Source: Phytophthora quininea
Lineage: Eukaryota > Oomycota > Peronosporomycetes > Peronosporales > Peronosporaceae
Assembly: GCA_011947345.1 (NCBI GenBank)
Contig: JAAVTG010000518.1
Span: forward strand, 1 to 30,049
DNA length: 30,049 nt
Reading direction: 5' to 3'
How positions within the stretch are numbered: position 1 is the first letter of the stretch; each line of letters begins with the position of its first letter. The position numbers and the translations under genes are program-made. The notes beneath the pieces are model-generated. The model searched no databases, was not told the origin of the DNA, and saw nothing but the letters and a program-made list of their open reading frames with translations. Below, one piece after another: positions 19,015 through 28,500 of this stretch.

Positions 19015-19858
19015 GACGAGCTGCGTTGCTGACCGGCCTGGTTGGGAGCCTGCATAGTCATCCACCCCCGTACATGTGATTTGATTTTTATCGATAGGAG
19101 CCCGTTTGATTGAATGCACCATTGCCTTCCTTCAAAGAGGAGACTGCGTGCGTCTGGTAGCTGGCTGAAGGAGGAGGTGAAGTGTGCTTGGCGGCGGGGT
19201 GGTCACCGCGATCAATAAAAACTACAACAATTTGCAATGAAGACACGTGAGCAGCTTCAGCTTCAAAGCCTGCACGCCATTCTTCGTGCAGCGGCCTCTT
19301 GCCATTCAAGCCTGCATTGGCGACGTTCCCGACGAGTCGACATATCTGACGTAAGATCGGGTGCGCGGCTCGCCGCATTGACATTCCGCCCTGCTATCTC
19401 GCCCAGCAGGCGCGACGGCAGTGCGAGCATGGAGAAGCGCGGCGTTCCACCGACGGCCTCGGCAAGAAGACATCGAGTCGGCAAACGTTGCCTTCAACAC
19501 CACGAGCGGCCGCTGACCATTGCACCGTCCAAACGCGACCTTGCGGCCTCAATAATTGGGAACCCGGTGCTGATAACCCTGTGCTGATTGCCATGAAGCA
19601 GCTCGTGCATGATGGCCGAGAAGCGCACGGAGACGGAGCTTTTGTGGAAATGCGCTGGCGCAGGTGCAGCAATGGCAGCAACACCGTCGTCACGATTGGC
19701 ATCAAAGTCTCTGGTCGGGCGCCTGAGCCCGACTCTCGCACCCGATCCGGTCCGGCTCGTACCACTCTGACTCGTCCTTACCACGGCAGAGCTCCAGCAT
19801 CTCGCCATCGCCATCGGACACTCACGGTCTTCCCCGCCTCACTCGCGCTAGCTCTCGG
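19015..19858. other. Intergenic region upstream of the membrane-anchored protein gene
   Basis: No gene is clearly supported. Directly before 19859 the same frame stays open back to about 19728, with a Ser-rich stretch reading YHSDSSLPRQSSSISPSPSD, but there is no ATG in it. The true N-terminus of the next gene could therefore lie farther upstream behind a frameshift or intron. Confidence 0.4.
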
Positions 19859-21561
19859 ATGCAGCTCCTGAGCTCCGTCAAGGGCGTCACGGCCGCGCCC
19901 AACGGCACCGCGCTCTTCTCGGGAGTGTCGCTGCGCCGCCGCCGCCGGACCAAGGATGAAGATGCCGGCTCCAACAGCGGTAGCGGTAGCGGCGGCCTCG
20001 GCCTGCTGAAGCGCAGTCCCAGCGTCGACTCGGCCGGCTCCGGCGTGATGGACACGCCCCCGACGCCCGATACGCGGCCCCGTGCCGCCACTAGGACGGT
20101 CCCGACACTCACGCATGCGTTGGAGCCGACACAGCGCCGCTGGCACCCGCACGACGTGGCGGTGCGCGGCTCCATGCCTGTCGACACCGTCTCCAAGAGC
20201 TCGCCGCCCCATGTGGCGGTGCGCTACGGCGACACCATCCGCCTCTTCGCCCGCAGCAAATACGCAGCTGCGGAGGACGACGGGGGCTACGTCGGCACCT
20301 TCGAAGGCAGCAAGCGCTTCCTGGCGAGCAAGAACCCGCAGAAACAGGATGAACTGGCCTGCTTGCCGCCCATCGCCCCCTCGGGGGCCAAGCAGTACAA
20401 ACCGTCGAGTTTTGTTATCTTGTCCAATTGCGGACTGGGTGTGGGGACACCAGTGAGCTACGGAGACGTCGTGGTGCTTGTCGATGCAGATGGCCGAGTC
20501 TGGAACAACAAGATGGGCGTGGGCCCCAGCACCAAGAACGGCTGCTTCGGACCGAAGGAGTCCAATACACCGGGGAAATGTATTTGTCGTTCTACCAACT
20601 GCGGGAGGACAGCGGCGACAGCAGCTCCGAGTCGGACGACGAGGACAACTTCTTGTTCTTTAGCAACTTGGCTCGTACCACCAAAACGATGGCGGAGACA
20701 ACTTTCGGCAAACCGACCCAGGTGGAGCTCAACCTGGCGGCGGCGGCGCTGCGCACCATGGGCAAAGTGATGTACTATGGCGACCGCAACATCATCATCG
20801 ACGTGGCTGACTCCAACCGCGTGCGGTCCAAGTTCAATCGCGTCATTACGCACTTCAGTAAGCAACAGGAATCGGCGGCAGTTCAAGGAGGCTACTTGCG
20901 GTGCGACGGCCGCGGCAAGACCATTTTGTTTGAAATGCACGGACAGGAACTCCCCAGCATAGTGTCTATTGACATTACGGACACAAAGACCCACGACGAA
21001 AGCAGCAATGAGGCTCCTACTGAGGAGGAATCGCATGAGCGGGACGCTAGACACCATGTTAGCTTGTCTACGATGAAGAACGTCGCGGTGGGCAGTCCAG
21101 TCACCATGCTAGACATCAGGCGATCGACAGCGTTGATGCTGAATTTTTCTGATGGCGGACGTCTTCGTGTGCTGTGCCAGCGATTCCCGAAGTACGAAGG
21201 GCGTGCGTTCTACCGTGTGGTGCTCAACGGGAAGCGCCCGATGCGTGTTCTAGTGCGCGCAACACGGTCGACGGACAGGAAGAAGGTAGATCTACGTGGA
21301 ACGTTGCGTGGTACGTACCGGCAGATTTTCAAGCTCTCGTGTGGTGTTGTGTTCGTGTACTTGACCGCTGCGTCGCTCTTCACGCACCTATTTGGCTCGG
21401 TTGTGGTGCTTCCGGCTGTGTATGTCGGACTGATCGCTGCAGTGTTGGTTTTCCTGGTGGAAGTCTTTTCCCAGGCAAAGTGGTCAAGGCCAGACAGACC
21501 AATCCTGCGAGGAGCCACCATTCTCGCCACAATCTCGGCAATTGGGATTTCACTGTCGTAG
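19859..21561 (+). CDS. Unfamiliar protein with two C-terminal membrane helices (frameshifted)
   Basis: From the ATG at 19859 the frame runs to about 20560, then continues in another frame (QYTGEMYLSFYQLRE onward) to the stop at 21559-21561; one base appears to be missing near 20558-20562. The N-terminal 110 residues are basic and disordered (RRRRRTKDED, TPPTPDTRPR). A repeated pattern (AVRYGDTIRLFARSKY, PVSYGDVVVLVDADG) suggests a beta-trefoil-like module. A second module from VELNLAAAALRTMGKVMYYG to FYRVVLNGKRPM contains an acidic insert. Two hydrophobic segments follow (about 21330-21390 and 21400-21470), so the protein is probably held in a membrane by its C-terminus. I do not recognise the family. 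The next gene begins with no gap, so the two may be one. Confidence 0.55.
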
Positions 21562-23166
21562 CTTTAGAAGCGTCTGAATCGGAGCGCCTAGAGGTGAAGA
21601 AGAGTCACCAAAAAGCAGTGCAGCTCAAAAACACTGCGTCTCTCAAGATCCCGAAAGCGTTCCTTGTGGCGGAAAACGGGAACTTGGCGAAGGCTATCGA
21701 GCGGTACGAAACCACGTTGGCCTGGCGAAAGGAAGTGCTGGCAGACTCGATTCTGTCCATGCCACAGACGCACTATGACACGATCAAAGCGTACGCTGAC
21801 ACTACCTTTTCATTATTGAAGCCGTGCTAACGAAATCTTGTCTATGATCCAGAAACTACACTCAATTTCTTCACAAGCACGACAAGCTTGGGCACCCGTC
21901 TACTACGAGAAGGTCGGCAGCATCAACATCCCTCAACTCCGAAAGCTTGGCATCGACCAGGACGCTTTGTTCCGACACTATTTATTCGCCATGGAGTTTA
22001 CGATCAAGTACGCTGCTCATCAAATCTGCCCATGCGACGCCTGTGCTTCGAGTGAAACCCAGAAAATGTGCATTGTACTGGATGCACGAGGTATTGGGAT
22101 GCGGGATATGGGCGGTGAGGTGTTCGACTTCATCCGACGGTGCACCGGCGTCATGCAGAAGCACTACCCGCAGCGGTCGTTCAAGATCATGATCGTGAAC
22201 GTGCCGTCGTGGTTCGGTATGGCGTGGAAAGGTGTGAAGCCGCTACTGAACGAGGCAACTCGAGCAAAGACGAACATTTTGACGGAGAGCGAGACTGCGT
22301 CGGCTTTATTGGAGGTGATCGATGCGGACAATTTGCCGGTGGAGTATGGCGGAAGTTGTTCGTGTTCGGGTGGGTGCGACAAGAACTCGACGTTCCAGCG
22401 ACTGCAGCGCGGGCTGGTGGAGAGTGTGTTGCAGTGCAAGCCGTTCGAGTGCGATGCTTTAATTCGGACAATTGCTTGCGAGCGTTTGGGCGAGAACCGA
22501 TCGAGTAGCGAATCGGAAACGAGTAGTAGTGAGGCTACGTCCACATTGTGCATGTCGGCGCCTCCTCCTTCGATGGGCCCCGTCAAGCGCGAGATCTCGG
22601 CTACTGCGGTGCTTGACCATCTCTTCCGGATCGGAAGTAAAGACGGCGGAGATGGCGCTGCGACGGATGGGAACGACGACGGCTTCTGCCGAACGATCCC
22701 TGCCGGCTTCTTCAGCGAGGAGGTGTTGAAAGCGGGCTACCTGCTGCAGCGCTCGCTGCGCCACAAGCAGTTCAACCCGATCTGGCATCGCCAGTTGTTC
22801 GTCTTGCACCCGCACTTCCTCCGGTTCGCCAAGACTTTAGACTCGGAGGTGTTCCAAATGGTGTCGCTGACCCACGACACGGTCGTGCAGAAGACGACCA
22901 AGCAGAACAACAGCTTCGAGATCATCACGCCGCTGATGGCTGCCAATGGGCACTCGCTGCTGCTGTACGCGCCGACGTCGTACGTGCTGAACAACTGGGT
23001 CGAAGCCATTGCCGGCGCCATCGACCAGCTGAAGCTGAAGGCGCCAACACTTGCCGCCAGTCCCGAGCGGTCCCCCATTGCGTCGCCCAAGGCAGCGCCT
23101 GCCAAGCAGGTAGCCAGCTCCGACAGCAGCGATATCCAGCCAGTGCCAGTAGCTGACGTCAAGTAG
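21562..23166 (+). CDS. CRAL-TRIO (SEC14-like) and PH domain protein, copy A (frameshifted)
   Basis: A 5' exon ending near 21790 carries the CRAL-TRIO N-terminal helices (IPKAFLVAENGNLAKAIERY, AWRKEVLADSIL). A 62-base intron (GTACGC at 21791 to GATCCAG at 21852) leads into NYTQFLHKHDKLGHP. One base appears lost in the CCC run at 21895-21897, after which the frame VYYEKVGSINIPQLRKLGID continues to 23166. The lipid-binding core has a CPCDACAS cysteine insertion, DARGIGMRDMGG and LPVEYGGSC, the last typical of SEC14 proteins. Residues near 22730-23040 form a PH domain (AGYLLQRSLRHKQFNPIWHR, NNWVEAIAGAI). It probably transfers or senses phosphoinositide lipids at membranes. No ATG precedes the first exon in frame, and it abuts the upstream gene. 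Confidence 0.75.
22123..22484 (+). repeat. Near-identical tract shared with CRAL-TRIO copy B (A side)
   Basis: These 362 bases match 24039-24400 with a single visible difference (ACGAAC versus ACTAAC). Sequence on both sides is clearly diverged between the genes, with many silent differences upstream and no alignment downstream. The tract covers the second half of the lipid-binding domain, from FDFIRRC to IRTIACE. Confidence 0.85.
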
Positions 23167-23497
23167 AGAGACCGAGCTGACGATCATGGGACGTCGCCGC
23201 AATGTAAAAAAACTTTTGAGCCGTTTCCTGTGTGCGATCCACATCGAATCTCGTCCGTTAGCTAGCTAGTCCGCATTGCGGCAGAGTCTTTCTTAGTTGT
23301 GGCAGGCAGCACGGCACTACCGCACTTGCCGTCCAGGGAGAAGACGCTCGTTCCCCACTCCAAGTCTCCGCAGGTTAGTGCGGGGATCGTCTCAGATTTG
23401 CATCATGTAGCAATGCTCCTGGAAGAGTCAGCGACTGACTCTTTCGATGGCCATGTAGGATTCATCTCATTCGGACAACCGCAGCACTCGAGACAAA
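23167..23497. other. Intergenic gap between the two CRAL-TRIO genes
   Basis: No gene is seen. The end near 23459-23480 has GGATTCATCTCATTCGG, a weak match to the oomycete initiator core, about 20-35 bases before the copy B ATG. Confidence 0.4.
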
Positions 23498-24533
23498 ATG
23501 CCGCCGCACGGAGTTGACAACCAGAGCTCGAACGACCTGCAGAGCTCGGTACCGGCCAGAATCCCGCGCAGCTTCATCACCGCGGAGAACGGGAACGTAC
23601 TTAAGGCTGTAGAGCGGTACGAAGCCACAACGGCATGGAGGAAGGCCATGAAACTCGACGCCATCCTGGCGACGCCGCAGACGCACTACGGCATCATCAA
23701 AAGTACGTAGAAGCTGTAAAGCTTGTCAGTCTTATGGCACGAGACTAACTTCTTTGGCGTTTTGTAGACACTACACGCAATACCTCCACAAGCACGACAA
23801 GTTCGGCCATCCCGTCTACTACGAGAAGATTGGCAGCATCAACATGTCGAAGCTCAGGAAGGCCGGCGTGGACCAAGACGCCTTGTTCCGACACTATTTA
23901 TTCGCCATGGAGTTCGCGGTCAAATACGCCGCACAAAACATTTGTCCGTGTGATGCTTGTGCCTCCAGCGAGACGCACAAAATGTCCATCGTCTTGGACG
24001 CGCGGGGTATTAGGGTGAGAGACATGGGCGGTGAGGCGTTCGACTTCATCCGACGGTGCACCGGCGTCATGCAGAAGCACTACCCGCAGCGGTCGTTCAA
24101 GATCATGATCGTGAACGTGCCGTCGTGGTTCGGTATGGCGTGGAAAGGTGTGAAGCCGCTACTGAACGAGGCAACTCGAGCAAAGACTAACATTTTGACG
24201 GAGAGCGAGACTGCGTCGGCTTTATTGGAGGTGATCGATGCGGACAATTTGCCGGTGGAGTATGGCGGAAGTTGTTCGTGTTCGGGTGGGTGCGACAAGA
24301 ACTCGACGTTCCAGCGACTGCAGCGCGGGCTGGTGGAGAGTGTGTTGCAGTGCAAGCCGTTCGAGTGCGATGCTTTAATTCGGACAATTGCTTGCGAGCG
24401 CTTGGGTTGTGAGGAGGATTCGAGCAACTGTGATCCGACTAACCTGCCCTCGTCGAAGTGTGAGACGGCAAGCCACAGCTCTTGGTCGATCCTTCCTATT
24501 CGTATCGGGAAGATCCGACGAGCTGTGAGGTAG
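23498..24533 (+). CDS. CRAL-TRIO (SEC14-like) protein, copy B, no PH domain
   Basis: The ATG at 23498 (ACAAAATGCC) starts a short polar leader and then the CRAL-TRIO N-terminal helices (IPRSFITAENGNVLKAVERY). An intron follows, from about 23703-23707 to the acceptor TTTGTAG ending at 23767. GTACGT at 23703 is the stronger donor, but only a donor at 23707 keeps the frame, so a small indel is possible. Exon 2 reads YTQYLHKHDKFGHPVYYEKI, the ICPCDACASSE cysteine cluster, DMGGEAFDFIRRC and LPVEYGGSC. It ends at 24533 after a divergent basic tail (IRIGKIRRAVR). Unlike copy A there is no PH domain, either because it was lost here or gained by copy A. Confidence 0.8.
24039..24400 (+). repeat. Near-identical tract shared with CRAL-TRIO copy A (B side)
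   Basis: This is the partner of 22123-22484. Immediately outside it the two genes differ at GTGTTC versus GCGTTC on the left and CGTTTGGGCG versus CGCTTGGGTT on the right, and then diverge. Confidence 0.85.
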
Positions 24534-24759
24534 CTGCTGTATATCTAATGTATAATGAAAAGAAACATTCTTCAAAGTCAATGAGAGCAGCGACATCAAC
24601 GTAGCATCGCATGCGTCGAGCGTTGTTGCCAACCGTTCATCCGTTATTCGTTAGCCTACGAATGGTTTCACGAGTTGCACGGTCGATACTCTTTTGACAG
24701 GCTCCATTTCCGAACCTTCTCGCAAAGGTTGACCCGAGCAACTAGACACCCCAGACACC

Positions 24760-25601
24760 ATGGTTGTGCAAGCCGAGACCATCCTCCCACGCCGTACGCG
24801 TACATTCTGGCAGAAGTTCCCAGAGGTTTGATCAAAATTCATTGCGGCTGCTTTTCCTTGTTCGGCTGACAATATTTACCCTCTTTGTTTGAGCAGAAAG
24901 AAGAGCTGAACCAATACTGGTACTCGGCCGATACAGTGTCAATGCTTGCTAGAGAAGCGATCGTCGAGTCACCGGAGAAGAACGGCCGCATCGCGTTCTT
25001 GTCCACCCCGAGCGTTTACTTTGCCGTCAAAGCCCAGCAACACGAAGCTTGTGACCAACGCGAGTGCTTCTTGTTCGACGTATGGTGCTATCCGCTTCAT
25101 AGTATTTAATCATGCTTAAGTGGCATCTAACGCAGTGCTTCATTTACAGTTCGACCCGAAATTTGCGACCGAAGGTGAACACTTTGTGCAGTTTGACTTC
25201 AACAAGCCCCAAGAATTGCCGGCGGAGCTGCTTGGTACTTTCGACTTTGTGGTGGTGGATCCTCCTTTCATCACCCGCGAAGTTTGGGAGCGCTACGCTG
25301 AGGCAATTAAAGTGCTCTTGCGCTCCAAGGAGAGCAGGATCCTCCTCACTACCATCGGTAAGACAGATTTCTTTGAAATGCCACACTACCAGGTGAACTC
25401 AATTTGAGTTACAAGCAACTAACATCACTTGTAAAATTATTTCCAATAGAGGAGAATGCCTCGATGATCGACGAGCTGTTGGGCTGCTACTCCAGGGCCT
25501 TCAAGCCGTCCATTCCCCACTTGGTCTACCAATACGCTCTCTACACCAACTACCAGTCCCCCGCTCTCGACGCAGTCAATCCCGAGGTGGATTTCGAGTA
25601 G
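24760..25601 (+). CDS. eEF1A-type lysine methyltransferase (N6AMT2/EFM5 family)
   Basis: Four exons, 24760-24825, 24897-25079, 25150-25357 and 25450-25601, encode 202 residues. The introns are 71, 70 and 92 bases, all GT-AG, with CTGAC or CTAAC branch-like motifs. Exon 2 has LNQYWYSADTVSMLAREAI and GRIAFLSTPSVYFAV. Exon 3 has FDFNKPQELPAELLGTFDFV followed by VVDPPFITREVW, where DPPF is the catalytic motif of this Rossmann-fold methyltransferase family (Pfam N6-adenineMlase). Despite the name, characterised members methylate a lysine of elongation factor 1A, and the length fits that group. The start at 24760 (CACCATGG) gives a short N-terminus with RRTRTFWQKFPE. All junctions keep frame and the gene looks intact. 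Confidence 0.88.
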
Positions 25602-25916
25602 TAAACTAATAAGAACGAGCCTTCACTTCAACTGGAGTCTTCAAAACCCTGTCTGGAATAAGTTGGAGAGACTTTGCGGTCTTGTCCGTTGAGTTTGACA
25701 ACTCCTCGAAATAGGAAGTGCGACGAGAGCTCAGTTTTGCTCCAGCTTCATCTGTGCTTCGTCGGTCCCTTGCAGTTGAGTTCCATTCCCCAGCAAAAGG
25801 TACGACGGTCAATTGTCGCGATTTCACCGGCCCGTATGCGCGTGCCTGCAGTGTCCAGCGACTTACAGTTCTCGCCGTTTTAGCAGGTATCACCCACCTG
25901 ACAGGATCACTCAACC
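25602..25916. other. 5' region of the PTEN gene
   Basis: No gene is seen. TTCCATTCCCCAG at about 25781-25793 contains CATTYYNCA, the core of the oomycete initiator, 133 bases before the ATG. GGTACGACGG at about 25799 and TTTTAGCAG ending about 25886 could bound a 5' UTR intron. Confidence 0.35.
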
Positions 25917-27428
25917 ATGCAGCGCATACTCTCTCTGACGAAGCTGCGGGGCAGCGACAAGCAGTTGCAAAATGACAAAGAGAGCAAGTCTATCGAGTCC
26001 CCAGTCCCTGCAGACTCGAATTCGTTGGCACCAGCATCGACCACGACGGAATGCGAACCGGGATCATCCGACCGTGATCTTCAGTCCCCACCACCACCTC
26101 CACCATCACCAGCAAACAGCAGAACCCGTCCGGCACTGAAAATCGACGCCCAGCTAGAACCGGAGTGTGTAGCGCCAATGTCGCCGTCTTCCAGTCCGAA
26201 CTCGCCAGGACGCGGACTCACGAACAAGTTAAAGCACTTGGTGTCCAAGGAGAAGCGCCGGTTCTCCGCCGACGGCTTCGACTTAGACTTGACGTACGTC
26301 ACGATGCGGCTCGTGGCGTTGGGCTACCCCGCCGAGAACATCGAAGGCATTTACCGCAACCACTACCGAGACGTCTTCCGGTTCTTCGAGCGGCGCCACC
26401 CGGGTCAATATCGCGTCTACAATCTCTGCGTGGAGCGAAAGTATGCCCCCGACGCCAAATTTCACGGTCGAGTGGCCGAGTACGGCTTCGAGGACCATTG
26501 TCCGCCGCCGCTGTCACTGCTGCTTCCATTCTGTCGCGACATGCACGACTGGCTGCAACAAGACCCGGCAAACATCGTGGCGGTGCACTGCAAAGCCGGC
26601 AAAGGCCGCACCGGCGTCATGCTCTGCGCCTACATGTTATACGCGCGAATATGGCGCACTTCGCACGGCGTGCTCGAGTATTTCGCTGCGGCGCGCTCGC
26701 TCAAGCTGCAGGGCGTGACGATCCTCAGCCAGCGGAGGTTCGTCGGATATTTTGGCGAAATGTGCCGGCGCGCCGAACATCCTGAGGACATTCATGTGCT
26801 TGGAGCATACGACGACGCTATGGACCGCGAGAGGAAGATGACCTCGGCGGAATATCACGCGGAATGGCTGAAGGAGACGGAGGTCGAGTCACCCCGGAAT
26901 TCGCTGTGGTCATCCCCACGCCCACACGCCGACCTGCAACTACCTGACCGTGTCAACCTCGTGCTGGTCGCGGTAGTTCTCTGCGGCACGCCCGGGAACA
27001 AGAACACCAATTCAACCGCTGCCGACTGGCGCGTCCATGTCGAGTGCGGTGCCATTCGACCCCGCGCTGCAACCTACGACTTGGCCAGCGGATTCCAAAA
27101 GAAGCAGCGTGTAGGCGGCGGCGACGCTGCGCAGACCGACGGCGAATTGGAAATGCTGTGCAACCGCGTTCTCGTGTGGGACGAAGTCAAGGTGCAGCTC
27201 CGTCGGCGGTCGGGCAAGGCGCTCGGGCACTTTTGGTTCCACACGGCGTTCGTGGAGCGCGTCGGGGAGGGCTTTGAGCTGGCGCTGCCCAAGAGCGAGA
27301 TCGACAAGATCTCCAAGGACGCCAAGAAGGGCCACAAGAAGTTCGCGCCCGACTTTGCCGTGCGGCTGCGCTTCGAGCTCGCCACGGTGGAGGAAGTGGC
27401 TGGCGTGGCTGTGGACACCACCGCATAG
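25917..27428 (+). CDS. PTEN-type phosphoinositide 3-phosphatase
   Basis: A 503-residue intact protein starting at the ATG at 25917. A disordered, Pro/Ser-rich N-terminus (about 95 residues, with PPPPPPSP) precedes VSKEKRRFSADGFDLDLTYV, matching the phosphoinositide-binding entry of PTEN. The phosphatase domain contains FEDHCPPPL (general acid Asp193 expected) and the P-loop HCKAGKGRTG (Cys225, Arg231), whose two lysines are the hallmark of PTEN specificity for PIP3. A C2 domain follows (about 330-495; VNLVLVAVVLC to FAVRLRFELATV). It ends EEVAGVAVDTTA, without the acidic tail or PDZ ligand of animal PTEN. It should lower PIP3 at membranes and oppose PI3K signalling. The long N-terminus is unlike human PTEN. 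Confidence 0.93.
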   Translation: MQRILSLTKLRGSDKQLQNDKESKSIESPVPADSNSLAPASTTTECEPGSSDRDLQSPPPPPPSPANSRTRPALKIDAQLEPECVAPMSPSSSPNSPGRGLTNKLKHLVSKEKRRFSADGFDLDLTYVTMRLVALGYPAENIEGIYRNHYRDVFRFFERRHPGQYRVYNLCVERKYAPDAKFHGRVAEYGFEDHCPPPLSLLLPFCRDMHDWLQQDPANIVAVHCKAGKGRTGVMLCAYMLYARIWRTSHGVLEYFAAARSLKLQGVTILSQRRFVGYFGEMCRRAEHPEDIHVLGAYDDAMDRERKMTSAEYHAEWLKETEVESPRNSLWSSPRPHADLQLPDRVNLVLVAVVLCGTPGNKNTNSTAADWRVHVECGAIRPRAATYDLASGFQKKQRVGGGDAAQTDGELEMLCNRVLVWDEVKVQLRRRSGKALGHFWFHTAFVERVGEGFELALPKSEIDKISKDAKKGHKKFAPDFAVRLRFELATVEEVAGVAVDTTA

Positions 27429-28500
27429 AAGCAATGGCAACAGCGGCGGTTGAAAGAAGCACTAGAGAACTAACTACATGAAATACTTGGATATTGACGC
27501 GGTGGTCGCTTGACTGGAGCCAGCGGGGCGGACGACGAGAAGAAGAAAAATCTTAAGGCGCTCCATGCAACGTTGTCCTTCAGCAATCCTCTCCGGATGC
27601 ACAAGATGCAGCTCGTCGTCGAGTCGCTCCCGAACCAGCTGGGTGTGCGGCCTTGGCGCGTCTCTGGCAGGCCGCCGAATTGCGAGCTTCCTGCGGGGTG
27701 TTGTTGGCAGACACCACCGAACGATCGTCAGCGGCAACGTCTCGAACGGCTTCCTCCGCCGTCCGTCAAAAACTGCCTTCTGAGGAGTCCGGATTCGGCA
27801 CCTTGATGCGATGGTGCCGCTGCTCGCGAAGCTGAACGGCGTGGTGGTCCTTGAAGGTCGCCGGAAACTGTCCCCGGTTTGAAGGCGATAGCGCACCACG
27901 TCAAGGTCGTTGCTCCGCTAGCAATCAGCACGGCCGTGCTCGCAGCTGGCCCAGCTGGAGTTTGTGCGCGTTGCAACGTCCTCTTACGCGGACCAAATCT
28001 CGCGAGCGACATACAGCGCCGCCAGATGCCGGGCCACAGTCTCCACTTGACGCAAGTCCTCGACTTCCAACGTCGTGACATGCACAAGTTTCCTCTTCTC
28101 ACCCCCGAGGGAGTGCAGTAAAAGCCTCTGAGGGCCCGTCAGTCATAGAGCGTCGTAGAGTAAATGGAGCATGGTATGAAAAAGTCTTGGAGCTCTCGTT
28201 TCTGCCAAAGCCAGCTGGTAATTGGCTCGAAAGGCCAGTGTCTTATTCTTTGTATATGGCTAAATTACGATTTTGTCGTGCGCTCGTGCCAAAATACTTG
28301 TAGGGCAGAGGCAGTTAGTCAAAGGCCGAGCGACGTGGCAACGAGCATTACTCGTTGTCGTCTGCCGAGGCATGCCGCCAGCGACTCCGACACCAGGATT
28401 CACAGCTTCATAGGCGCGTGCTCTCCTGCACGTGGTAACACATCGGAATTGCATACATTTTACGAAATTCCCCCATTGGACGACTCGTGCATCGAGCAGC
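27429..28500. other. Intergenic region with decayed minus-strand coding and ZIP 5' flank
   Basis: Between the PTEN stop and the ZIP start no intact gene is seen. Minus-strand coding-like fragments occupy about 27766-28138 (listed separately). The 28140-28500 part is mostly without strong ORFs. CATTTTACGAAATT near 28456-28469 loosely resembles an oomycete initiator, about 35 bases before the ZIP ATG. Confidence 0.35.
27766..28138 (-). pseudogene. Decayed minus-strand protein fragment, unrecognised
   Basis: From about 28138 leftward one frame reads RLLLHSLGGEKRKLVHVTTL then EVEDLRQVETVARHLAALYV with a TAA after WSA. A shifted frame later reads RGQFPATFKDHHAVQLREQR and KVPNPDSSEGSF before a stop at 27766-27768. 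The first part has good amphipathic helical character. The two parts look like the 3' end of one gene broken by frameshifts. The family is not recognised and no upstream exons were found. Confidence 0.25.

Noticed and set aside
18226..19122. 298-codon minus-strand ORF opposite PP1
   Set aside because: It is antisense to the conserved PP1 second exon, is rich in Val, Leu, Ala and Glu as expected from complementary GC3-rich codons, and shows no domain.
19394..20212. Several overlapping minus-strand ORFs near the membrane-protein start
   Set aside because: They are Arg/Ala-rich shadows of a GC-rich plus-strand gene and its 5' region, with no homology signal.
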